Shown here: positions 7,805-15,516 of the stretch, one piece after another
How the letters are laid out: the number at the start of each line of letters is the position of its first letter
Position numbering within the stretch: the stretch's first letter is position 1
Virus record (IMG/VR): IMGVR_UViG_3300011114_000771
Location: 1-26,495 of that record
DNA: 26,495 bases
DNA from: a virus
Direction: 5' to 3' (one strand)
The notes under the pieces: model-generated
Told to the model about the DNA's origin: nothing
The model's input: the letters and a program-made list of their open reading frames with translations, nothing else
Database searches by the model: none
Program-made: the position numbers and the translations under genes

Positions 7805-8977
7805 TCAGACTTTTGTCAAGAATGCGTGATGGTCTTTCTCTCTATAGAAATTGCTAGAGAATGATGAATCAATAGGCTTGACAGTCGGAGTAAAATTGTC
7901 TACTGGCAAATTCTTTTTCCAAGCTTCCAAACTAGGATATATTTTGCCTTTGGATAAAATAAATTTTCCATTTCTATAATGAGTAGCTAATCCATTTTTA
8001 ATTTCATCTGGAATATCATTATTTTTATCGATAATGAGTCCATAATCCATATAATGAATTTTTAACGAATTTATTGTTTCTTTAGTCTCGTAGCTAATTA
8101 ATATAACCTTAATTCCAATTTTTAATATGTCTCTAATGAAATTAGGGTCATGATTATTAGCTTTAATAATATATACGAATTGATTAATTCTATGCTTAAT
8201 AGATACTAATAAATTGATATTTACAGGAGCATTAGAAACTATCGAGACTTCACTAAGAGAAGCTTGTTGAGCTAACATTTGCTCGTTAAATAGATAGTCC
8301 ATTCTAACGATTACAGAAGTAAGATTTAACTGTCTTAAATCAATGGCTTGGTCAGGAACTAATTCAAGCATTCGACCTTGATACAAAGGACCAGTATAAA
8401 TAGTCTCAAATTCCTTCTTATAATTTAAATTTAATAATTTTGACACAGAATCAACAATAGATTCTGGACTTATTTTATTAATAGATTTTGGATTCTCTTC
8501 TAAAGAATAACTTGGTTTTTCTCCTTCTTTACGTTTTGGTTCTAATAGTATTTGTTTGTCAGTATTACCCCAATAAGGTTTTACGTTATTTATATTATTA
8601 TTACTATATAAAGCAACGATGGGTTTATCATACATTCCCGCTAAATGAGCGATAAAACTATCTACAGCTAAGACCATTATAGAGTTTCTAACTAAAAATG
8701 CACATTGGTTAATATCAGTATGTCCAAGATAATTTATAGCTCCGTTGTATGGTCTTTCTTTTTGCTCTCCTACTTGTAAAATTGAAATTCCAGTTCCTTC
8801 TAATAAAGGAAGAAGGATTTCTAGTACGTCTTGCCAATAATCATAAGTCTTGGCGGGCTTAGAATGCGGATGAAAAACTATATATTTTTCCTTTGATACA
8901 GGAATAAATTTTTCATAAATATATGGTTTTCCTATTTGGACTCCAACATTAGTTGCGTAGGTTTCAATTAAATGCAT
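7805..8977 (-). CDS. C-terminal half of a GT9 (heptosyltransferase-like) glycosyltransferase plus a domain of unknown function
   Basis: 390 residues. Residues 30-190 match the nucleotide-sugar-binding half of GT9 enzymes: YIVFHPHSKPAKTYDYW, an ILQVGEQKE strand, NQCAFLVRNS, then VDSFIAHLAGMYDKPIVALY with D106 and H111. The acceptor-binding N-terminal half is missing here. It is found at the end of the gene directly upstream, which stops one base before this ATG in a different frame (TAA-T-ATG). Translational coupling is likely because no Shine-Dalgarno is seen. Residues about 195-390 alternate predicted strands and helices (SVIVRMDYL, VSIVSN, FVYIIKAN, IKVILISYE) and are not recognised. Donor and acceptor cannot be deduced. 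A single-base error or mutation splitting one gene is the main alternative. Confidence 0.8.
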   Translation of the reverse strand: MHLIETYATNVGVQIGKPYIYEKFIPVSKEKYIVFHPHSKPAKTYDYWQDVLEILLPLLEGTGISILQVGEQKERPYNGAINYLGHTDINQCAFLVRNSIMVLAVDSFIAHLAGMYDKPIVALYSNNNINNVKPYWGNTDKQILLEPKRKEGEKPSYSLEENPKSINKISPESIVDSVSKLLNLNYKKEFETIYTGPLYQGRMLELVPDQAIDLRQLNLTSVIVRMDYLFNEQMLAQQASLSEVSIVSNAPVNINLLVSIKHRINQFVYIIKANNHDPNFIRDILKIGIKVILISYETKETINSLKIHYMDYGLIIDKNNDIPDEIKNGLATHYRNGKFILSKGKIYPSLEAWKKNLPVDNFTPTVKPIDSSFSSNFYREKDHHAFLTKV

Positions 8978-8978
8978 A

Positions 8979-10934
8979 TTAAACTCTCAAATCTTGATAA
9001 GCGATTCTTGTTTTTCCGTTATGAACCCAATTTAACATTCTTTGAGTACCTAAAAATGGTAAAAAGGCTATTTCAAAAAATCCTTTATGATTTCCAATTC
9101 CTTCTAAGTATAAAAGATTATCTAACTCTTGAGAATAAGGAATTATTTTATGAATGTAAGGGTTAGCTACAAACACATCAAAATTAGGCTTCTCAGTAGC
9201 TACATATAGATTAAATTCTGGATACGTATCTTTGATAGATTTAAACAAAGATGTAGACAATATAGCGTCACCAATTCCATTAGGAATTACATATAAAATT
9301 CTCTTACCTTCATCATTTGCGTCTAAATAAGCTTCTATACCATTTTTTTGTTCTGATTGGACCGGCTGACTTTGAATCTGCTTTTTATTTTCATTATCTG
9401 CCGTTTCTCTAAAGAATTGCTCGATTGTTTGTCTTGGAACTCCATTAGATAGTTGATGCATCCAATGCTGATATCCACTATCAGATTCATCAATATCCAT
9501 TATTAGAATATTTTTATATAACTCTTTAACATAATCTGAGTCCCTAAGACCTTGATTTATATTAGCGATTGGATTTTTAGGAACAATGGTTACTTTACTG
9601 TCCCAATCTATTTCAGGTTGACTATCTAAGAATTCTTCTATCTGCTTTCCAATACTATTAATCGAAAAATTTTCTACAGCCCAAATTCTACTAAGTCTAG
9701 ACATCTCATCTTTCTTATCTTTCGACATCGTATAAACTAGCTGAATCGAATCCGCAATTGATTCTTTTAAAGTGGTAGCTTTTATGAATTGAGTTTCAAA
9801 TTCTCTATACTCTTCCCATTCTAACGGGATAGAACAAGCCTCATGCTTACACATTTCAACGCCACATGAATAATTAGTAACTAATGTTATCAATCCAGCG
9901 AGTTTAGCTTCTTGAATTGGAATTTCCTGCCCTCCTGAAGTAAATGGATGGCAATAGACATTCATTAAATTATATACTTCATTTAATTCATTTTCAGTAA
10001 CTCCATTACTAAGATTAGCCGTACACATTGACTTCGGCTGATTACAAGCTCTACAAGCCTTCTCCTCTCCATCGAATGGTCTTACATGATAGTGACTACA
10101 ATTCCTGCATACATACGTAGCGTATATATCATTTAGGTCAACTCCATTTTGAGAAGCTAGACTTGGAATATTCCAGCCCTCTGAGAAACAGGTATGTAAT
10201 AGAAGTCCAGATTTCTGATTAGGGTTCTTATCTTTCCAAATTTTATAGCCAGCAATAAGATTAGGAATAGATTTTCTTAATTGATTTCTAAATACGAAAC
10301 CGATTAAAAATCTATCAGATTCTATGTTATGATAGTTTCTTAACGCTAATTTTCTATCTTCGTTAAAAGGATAAAAGAATGAAGTATCAATAGCTCCATG
10401 AACCGTTTTTACGTGATTATGACCTAACCTATGCATTTCATCAGTAGCGAACGAACTCCACATCCAATAGTTTTTGATTTTTGGAGCTTGGCTTACAGCA
10501 TTAGGAAGTAGAGGTAAAGAATCTAATGTCGTCCAAATAACAGAATTGATTTTATTAAACCAAGGCTTATCGATAGAATAATCAACGCCCCAGATGTCCT
10601 GAACTCCAAAATAGAAGTCAGGCTTTTCACTTAGAATTACTTTATCCAAGTTATAAGCTCCATACCACATGGAGCGAATTATTCTCTCCTTATCTCCACC
10701 CTCTGCATTACGAGTAACGCTATTAACCTCCTGTTGATTGTAGGGCATAGCGCCGACAGATTTCCATGGTGTTTTAGCTAAGTCTGGTAGGACATCAACA
10801 ACGTGACAGCTATAATGGACAATATCATACTTTCCAGTCTTGTATAAATATGACAATAAAGCCTTTGCGTTTCTCCCGAATCCAGTTTTAGCCAACGAGA
10901 AATCACTATGAAAAACTATCTTTTTCTTACGCAT
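8979..10934 (-). CDS. Multidomain glycosyltransferase: GT4-like, zinc-knuckle insert, DUF4214, N-terminal half of GT9
   Basis: 651 residues. Residues 1-435 are GT-B/GT4-like: KKIVFHSDFSLAKTGFGRNA at the N-terminus, HGAIDTSFFYP, then LIGFVFRNQLRKSIPNLIAGY and SGGQEIPIQEAKLAG with E342 as the second Glu of the E-x7-E motif. The first Glu position is Gly. Inserted at 276-304 is a C-x2-C...C-x2-C knuckle (C276, C279, C294, C297). Residues about 462-513 match DUF4214 (DSDYVKELYKNIL, SGYQHWMHQLSNG). Residues 544-651 are the N-terminal half of a GT9 domain (RILYVIPNGIGDAILSTSLF), which ends at the stop codon while its partner half starts in the next gene. The protein sits between the putative SSB gene and the split GT9 gene. 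The target of glycosylation is unknown. Confidence 0.85.
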   Translation of the reverse strand: MRKKKIVFHSDFSLAKTGFGRNAKALLSYLYKTGKYDIVHYSCHVVDVLPDLAKTPWKSVGAMPYNQQEVNSVTRNAEGGDKERIIRSMWYGAYNLDKVILSEKPDFYFGVQDIWGVDYSIDKPWFNKINSVIWTTLDSLPLLPNAVSQAPKIKNYWMWSSFATDEMHRLGHNHVKTVHGAIDTSFFYPFNEDRKLALRNYHNIESDRFLIGFVFRNQLRKSIPNLIAGYKIWKDKNPNQKSGLLLHTCFSEGWNIPSLASQNGVDLNDIYATYVCRNCSHYHVRPFDGEEKACRACNQPKSMCTANLSNGVTENELNEVYNLMNVYCHPFTSGGQEIPIQEAKLAGLITLVTNYSCGVEMCKHEACSIPLEWEEYREFETQFIKATTLKESIADSIQLVYTMSKDKKDEMSRLSRIWAVENFSINSIGKQIEEFLDSQPEIDWDSKVTIVPKNPIANINQGLRDSDYVKELYKNILIMDIDESDSGYQHWMHQLSNGVPRQTIEQFFRETADNENKKQIQSQPVQSEQKNGIEAYLDANDEGKRILYVIPNGIGDAILSTSLFKSIKDTYPEFNLYVATEKPNFDVFVANPYIHKIIPYSQELDNLLYLEGIGNHKGFFEIAFLPFLGTQRMLNWVHNGKTRIAYQDLRV

Positions 10935-10938
10935 TATA

Positions 10939-11565
10939 TTAGAATGTTACAGTGTCGTCTGAAGTGGGTTGTTCGCCAGCAGCAAAATCTGGTTCTTGAG
11001 AAGGCTCTGCGCTGTCGCTAGGTTCTGGGCTTTCTAATGGAGCAGGAGCAGGGGTATTATTCTTTCCCTTTTCTCTGTATTGGTCTTGCTTTCTTTGCTC
11101 ATTTAATAAAATAGTCCTAACTCCAACTAAAAGAGCATTCTTTAAAAGAACGGATTCTCCAAAAGTAAATCCGATAGCATAATTAGCCTTTTGTTGACTA
11201 TTATCCTTTGGATTTTCTGAAATTTGAAAAGAAAAGCCAAGTTGTTTCTCTACCTTAGTTGCGTTATCTAATCTTACATAAGGCTCAAATACAATTTTTA
11301 CATACTTATTTTTAGCTTGATTATCATGAAGAGTGTTCCAATTAACATTTCTCTCCATTGCGTCAATCATTCCACAAGCTTCAGTGGCATTAATTTTTAC
11401 GTTAATCTCTTTTCCAACTTGCTTCCTATTCCCAGAAAAAGCTCCCTTCTTTTCTTGTCCAGCCTGAGCTTGTTTAAGCAATGTAGCTATGAATGCGTCG
11501 CCAACCAATTTGATTGAGAAGGCATGACCCGTATTATTCTTATTTGGTTTATATAGCTGTATCAT
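10939..11565 (-). CDS. Putative single-stranded DNA-binding protein with an SSB-like acidic tip
   Basis: 208 residues. The core (1-160) is beta-rich and basic in places (GHAFSIKLVGDAFIATLLKQ, INVKINATEACGMIDAMERN, YVKIVFEPYVRL, YAIGFTFGESVLLKNALL). From about 165 a Pro/Glu/Ser-rich, low-complexity linker leads to a terminal TSDDTVTF. An acidic tail ending in a hydrophobic-aromatic tip is the hallmark of bacterial SSB (DDDIPF) and of T7-type ssDNA-binding proteins, where it docks replisome partners. I do not see a canonical SSB OB-fold motif, so the core could be another ssDNA-binding fold. The gene lies 16 bases after the polymerase III alpha core gene and 4 bases before the GT4-like gene. 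The function is inferred from the tail and the neighbours. Confidence 0.6.
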   Translation of the reverse strand: MIQLYKPNKNNTGHAFSIKLVGDAFIATLLKQAQAGQEKKGAFSGNRKQVGKEINVKINATEACGMIDAMERNVNWNTLHDNQAKNKYVKIVFEPYVRLDNATKVEKQLGFSFQISENPKDNSQQKANYAIGFTFGESVLLKNALLVGVRTILLNEQRKQDQYREKGKNNTPAPAPLESPEPSDSAEPSQEPDFAAGEQPTSDDTVTF

Positions 11566-11581
11566 ATTGTGCGATTATTGA

Positions 11582-14185
11582 TTAATTAATTATACCTACT
11601 TTTTCGTCTTTTTCAATTTTTTCTAAATCTTTCGTTAATTCTCCAAGTTTAATATAAATCTTATTGTCTTCTGTATGAACCATATTCGCGAATACGGCAT
11701 CACCTTGTTTTTTGCCAGAGACATAAACTATATTATTTTCATTTGGTAACTTATCTCCATTGATAGACTTAATCTCATCAATAGTATCACCAAAAGAAAG
11801 AACCGTTATCGTTCCGGTCTCATCAGCAATAGTAAGCTTAAGGTATTTTTTACCTTTTTTGCTATTACTTACTAATTGGTCTACAACTTTACCAACGAAT
11901 CTTACTTCTGTTTTTAATGGAGCATTAACGACCTCTTCAACGTACTTGAGAAATTTGTATTTTTCAGAGAATACGTCTTTGAGCTTCTTACCGCAACTAT
12001 AACCCATCAATTTTTGTTCATAGTACCAATTAGCGAATTCTTCGTTTCTAGAATTAAGTTCATAGATTTTCTTATACGGCTCATACTTCTTTTTTATAGT
12101 AGCTAGCCTAGAAGGCTTAACGAACGGTTTACCTTTTTCATCCATCTTAGTAGTAAGGTCTTTAAGAAGAAGGACTATATTAAAATTGTGAGCTTGTCCA
12201 AAAAGAGCCATCGCTTGTTTTTCTTTATCAGATAGAATATTATAGAGTTGAGCTTCTAATACCGTATAGCTTCTATATTCTCGATAGGACTCAAATGCTC
12301 CCGCTTGTATTAATGCAGATAGCACGCTAATTGATAATCCCGCCTCTTCCGCAGCTTGGAATATTTGAAATTTAGTTTTTTGAGCTTCGTTACCTTTGAA
12401 TATTTTAAGCTTCTCGATTGAACTATCGCTAATCCCCTTAATGAAATGAAGACCAAATCTAATATTATTATTCTCAAGGGAGAAGTCCATTTCTGACTTA
12501 AATATATCAGGAGGTAAAATACGAATACCGAAATGACCAATCTCTTGTCCAATTTTAGTAATTTCAGCCCTAGGGTCTGGCTCATGCTTTGTCATCTTGA
12601 GAAGAGACAAAAAGAATTGATGAGGATACTGGAACTTAAGATAAACAGTTAAAGCTGAAAGACTTGCATAAGAAATTGAATGAGATTTATTAAATGAGTA
12701 ATTTGCACTGTCTTCAGCAATTTTCCAAATTACATCAATAATTCCATTATCTAATTTATTTTCAGCAATCTTATCAATAATCTTCTGCTTCCAAAGCTTC
12801 ATTTCTTCAGGTTTTTTCTTACCTACAATTCTTCTTACCGTCTCTCCTTCTTCAGCAGAGAACCCAATCTTTCTAATAGCAGAAATTAATTGCTCTTGAT
12901 ATAGACATTGACCACCAGTAACACCAAAGATATCATCAAAGAATGGATGAATCGACTTAGCCGTTCCTGTGTTAGTAAAAGAAGCGTACTCGTCCAAAAA
13001 TTGCATAGCTCCCGGTCTAGCAATAGCTAGCACTCCGCTTAACTCTTCTAGATTCTTTGGCTTAATCTTCTTTAACGAACTAAATGCAGTATCAGCTTCG
13101 ATTTGGAAAATTCCATGTGGAGACTTTAAATCTTGGAGCGATTGATAAATAATAGGGTCCGTTAAATCTATCTCTGTCATTTTCTTACCAATAGCTTTAC
13201 ATGCATCATCAACAACAGATACGCTTCTAAGCCCAAGACAATCAAGTTTAACATTAATTAAACTTACCCATTCCATATCAAATCCAGAAACAATATTTTT
13301 ATCACTTGACAATTCTACTGGGCAATTTTCTTGAAGTTCTCCATAGGAAAGGAGAATACCAGAAGGATGGACGCCTTTATTCTTAATTAAATCTCTAAGT
13401 TTTAGAGCAATTTTATAGACTTCTTTATTTTCGTCGCACCATTCTTTAAACTCTGGAACTATTTCGTAAGCTTCGTGAATGTCTTTCACTTTACCAAATA
13501 CTTTTGGAATCATTCCAGCTACATTTATCATTTCTGTCTCTGATTTATTTCCAGCGACTTTTCCACATTCTTTAATAAGAAGTTTTCCGCTTAAGCTATT
13601 CAACGTTAGAATTTTCGCAGTCTTGCCTTTGAACGTAGTATCAAGAAACTCCAAAACCTCATGGCGGCGATAATAACAAATATCCATGTCAACATCGCAC
13701 ATAAGAGAACCGTCGAGATAAGTAATACCATCAACTACTTTCTTTTTAGCTCGCGTCTTGGAAATAAAACGCTCAAAGAATAATCCATATTTAATTGGGT
13801 CAACTTTAGTAACACCAATTAGAAATAATACCAAACTACCAGCCGCAGAGCCACGACCTAGACCAACGGGAATATCTTTCTTTTTACAGAAGTTCATTAC
13901 TAACCAAACAAGCAAAATATAATCTGTGAATCCAAGTTCAGATATCGTATCTAATTCCCGCTTAACCCTTTCACCATATTCTTGATACTCAGAAGACCCT
14001 TTAGTTAAATTAAGTTCTCTAAATCCATTCAAGCATAGTTTTCTTAGAAATTCATAATTAGTGCATTTTGAAAGATTTAGTTTAGTGAGTTCTTCTGCTG
14101 GGATTGAAAATTCGGGAAGTCTAACGCCATGAATTTGCAAGTCATAAGACTCAAAAGAGTCTATGGTATCAAGATATTGATGCAT
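11582..14185 (-). CDS. dnaE: DNA polymerase III alpha subunit, core without PHP domain (C family)
   Basis: 867 residues, shorter than typical DnaE (about 1100-1200) because the PHP domain is absent. The protein begins where the palm region of DnaE begins (residues 24-60 resemble the P-x-F linker). Then come ELGFTDYILLVW, PVGLGRGSAAGSLV (106-119) and CDVDMDI, whose D166 and D168 match the catalytic D-x-D. KLDCLGLR at 313-320 has the third catalytic aspartate, D315. ARPGAM, YQEQLI, RRIVGKKKPEEM and YSFNKSHSISYA of the fingers follow, then a helix-hairpin-helix region and an OB fold (about 758-850). The C-terminal tau-binding domain appears to be missing. The complementary PHP domain is encoded by a separate gene 1.3 kb upstream (15506-16267). 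The catalytic residues are intact, so this should be the phage replicative polymerase. Confidence 0.95.
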   Translation of the reverse strand: MHQYLDTIDSFESYDLQIHGVRLPEFSIPAEELTKLNLSKCTNYEFLRKLCLNGFRELNLTKGSSEYQEYGERVKRELDTISELGFTDYILLVWLVMNFCKKKDIPVGLGRGSAAGSLVLFLIGVTKVDPIKYGLFFERFISKTRAKKKVVDGITYLDGSLMCDVDMDICYYRRHEVLEFLDTTFKGKTAKILTLNSLSGKLLIKECGKVAGNKSETEMINVAGMIPKVFGKVKDIHEAYEIVPEFKEWCDENKEVYKIALKLRDLIKNKGVHPSGILLSYGELQENCPVELSSDKNIVSGFDMEWVSLINVKLDCLGLRSVSVVDDACKAIGKKMTEIDLTDPIIYQSLQDLKSPHGIFQIEADTAFSSLKKIKPKNLEELSGVLAIARPGAMQFLDEYASFTNTGTAKSIHPFFDDIFGVTGGQCLYQEQLISAIRKIGFSAEEGETVRRIVGKKKPEEMKLWKQKIIDKIAENKLDNGIIDVIWKIAEDSANYSFNKSHSISYASLSALTVYLKFQYPHQFFLSLLKMTKHEPDPRAEITKIGQEIGHFGIRILPPDIFKSEMDFSLENNNIRFGLHFIKGISDSSIEKLKIFKGNEAQKTKFQIFQAAEEAGLSISVLSALIQAGAFESYREYRSYTVLEAQLYNILSDKEKQAMALFGQAHNFNIVLLLKDLTTKMDEKGKPFVKPSRLATIKKKYEPYKKIYELNSRNEEFANWYYEQKLMGYSCGKKLKDVFSEKYKFLKYVEEVVNAPLKTEVRFVGKVVDQLVSNSKKGKKYLKLTIADETGTITVLSFGDTIDEIKSINGDKLPNENNIVYVSGKKQGDAVFANMVHTEDNKIYIKLGELTKDLEKIEKDEKVGIIN

Positions 14186-14197
14186 ATTTATTTTAAC

Positions 14198-14395
14198 TTA
14201 TTCTTCTAACTGGTTCTGTAAATCAAATAGTAAATTTTGAAAAAGTTGTTTCGATTTCTTATTTGGGATATTTAGATAAATATTCGCATTAGCCTTTTTA
14301 CTTCTCTTTCCTCTTCTTAGAGCTATGATAATATAATCGATTTTATCTTTTTTTAAGTTTTGTGAGATATCTTCAATAAAATCTAAGCTTGCCAT
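14198..14395 (-). CDS. Small basic protein of unknown function in the polymerase operon
   Basis: 65 residues, not recognised. The N-terminus is an amphipathic helix-like stretch (MASLDFIEDISQNLKKD), followed by a strand (YIIIALRRGKRSKKANANIYL) with a basic cluster, then a C-terminal helix (SKQLFQNLLFDLQNQLEE). It fills the gap between the exonuclease and polymerase core genes with 18- and 12-base spacers, is on the same strand, and has no competing frame. That placement makes it a likely real gene. The basic patch and the position next to the polymerase core suggest a DNA- or polymerase-associated role, but nothing shows it directly. No Shine-Dalgarno is seen. Confidence 0.65.
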   Translation of the reverse strand: MASLDFIEDISQNLKKDKIDYIIIALRRGKRSKKANANIYLNIPNKKSKQLFQNLLFDLQNQLEE

Positions 14396-14413
14396 ACAAG
14401 CTATTTTACACGA

Positions 14414-15049
14414 TTAAATGTCTACTCTAAACTTTAGTTTATCCCAGACCTCTTTATTGACCTTCAAATCGTATAAGGCATCGTGCAACATATTCTCATC
14501 AAAGGTAATTCCGTTCTCTTCCGCAGTTAATTTAAGATTACTTTTTAAACCTTTTTGCCTAATATTAATCATTCTATATTGATATTCTAAAAAATTATCT
14601 GCTGGATTATATGGAATATTTAATTTGATTCCTTTAACAATTGCATTAGTATCTATGAATTTATTAGAAAGTCTTCTTGGGTCTTTGCCAAACATCTTAT
14701 ACATTTCATAGATAAGAAAAATATCGAATCCAAGAACATTATGACCAATAATATACTCGCTATTTTCTAGTATTGGATATATTTGAGCAAACGCCTGTTC
14801 TGGAGATGTTCCTAATGTATCCACTTTTTCTTGTGAGTATCTAGTAATTCTCGCCGCATCTTCACTAATCTTTAATTCAGTATCCCATTTTATAAGGATA
14901 TCAAGAGAGTCTACAATGTTCTCTCCCACTACATCCAAAACGGCTATCTGCCAAGGAAGATTATGACAGTAATTTAGACATAGATTCAATGTCTCACAAT
15001 CGATAAAACAAAGTTTTACGTCTTTTCTAAAACGAATTAGTTCTTTCAT
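14414..15049 (-). CDS. DnaQ-like DEDDh 3'-5' exonuclease (likely proofreading subunit)
   Basis: 211 residues, the usual size of a stand-alone epsilon-type exonuclease domain. Exo I is CFIDCETLN with D17 and E19. Exo II is IIGHNVLGFDIFLI with D109. Exo III is LHDALYDLKVNKEVW with H189 and D194 in H-x4-D spacing, which gives the full DEDDh set. In bacteria such proteins remove misincorporated 3' nucleotides as part of the polymerase III core. Here the gene lies between the two genes that together encode polymerase III alpha, so it is the obvious proofreader for that enzyme, the more so since the separate PHP domain looks inactive. Its ATG overlaps the TGA of the upstream nuclease gene (ATGA), suggesting coupling. 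Confidence 0.92.
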   Translation of the reverse strand: MKELIRFRKDVKLCFIDCETLNLCLNYCHNLPWQIAVLDVVGENIVDSLDILIKWDTELKISEDAARITRYSQEKVDTLGTSPEQAFAQIYPILENSEYIIGHNVLGFDIFLIYEMYKMFGKDPRRLSNKFIDTNAIVKGIKLNIPYNPADNFLEYQYRMINIRQKGLKSNLKLTAEENGITFDENMLHDALYDLKVNKEVWDKLKFRVDI

Positions 15050-15516
15050 TTAAAATTATCTTCTCTAATAATAATGTCTGATAGCAAATCTCTATTAACT
15101 ATATACCCAAGAGTTTCATAATGCGGATTTCTGATATACTTGGATTCTACCATATTCCTACTATGCAACAACTCAACCCTCTCAACAAGCTTTTTCGGAG
15201 AAAACCAGAAGAAATGTTTCTGCTTTATGAATAAATAAACGAAATAGTCGATATTATCGTTTGAAGCTCTCCAAGGACCACCAAATTTTTTCTTTGAAAT
15301 ATTACCATAATGTTCTATAAATAGATTAGGAGTTTTATTTATATCGTATGAGTCTGTTTTTATTTCTACCGTTTTTCCATCTTTAAGAATAATGTCTTCT
15401 ATCTTACCGTCTCCTTTACTTGGATTTAAATCTTTGTATAATTTAATAAATAGGTCTTCACCGCTATTACCAACATTTAATTGTTCTTTAAATCCAAATA
15501 TTTTTTTATGAGACAT
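15046..15516 (-). CDS. PD-(D/E)XK-fold nuclease
   Basis: 156 residues from MSHKKIFGFKEQLNVGNSGE. The catalytic pattern is GNSGEDLFIKLY (E20), IEDIILKDGKTVEIKTDS with D41 and E51-x-K53, then a helix. This is the E...D...E-x-K core of restriction-endonuclease-like and resolvase-like nucleases. Trp/Phe-rich strands (YFVYLFIKQKHFFWF) follow. The start at 15516 was chosen over an upstream in-frame ATG at 15648 because AAAGGA lies 4 bases before it and the longer version would run 140 bases back through the PHP-domain gene. The overlap with that gene is 11 bases. A structure-specific or end-processing role in replication or recombination is inferred from the operon; the substrate cannot be predicted. 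Confidence 0.8.
   Translation of the reverse strand: MSHKKIFGFKEQLNVGNSGEDLFIKLYKDLNPSKGDGKIEDIILKDGKTVEIKTDSYDINKTPNLFIEHYGNISKKKFGGPWRASNDNIDYFVYLFIKQKHFFWFSPKKLVERVELLHSRNMVESKYIRNPHYETLGYIVNRDLLSDIIIREDNFK

Noticed and set aside
8975-8985. Programmed frameshift joining the two GT9 halves
   Set aside because: No X-XXY-YYZ slippery heptamer, no RF2-type CTT-TGA context and no obvious downstream structure; TAA-T-ATG is better explained by reinitiation or a plain frameshift.
12310-12585. 91-residue minus-strand frame inside the polymerase core gene
   Set aside because: It lies out of frame within a well-matched DnaE sequence and shows no domain or start signal, as do the other short frames opposite or inside clear genes.
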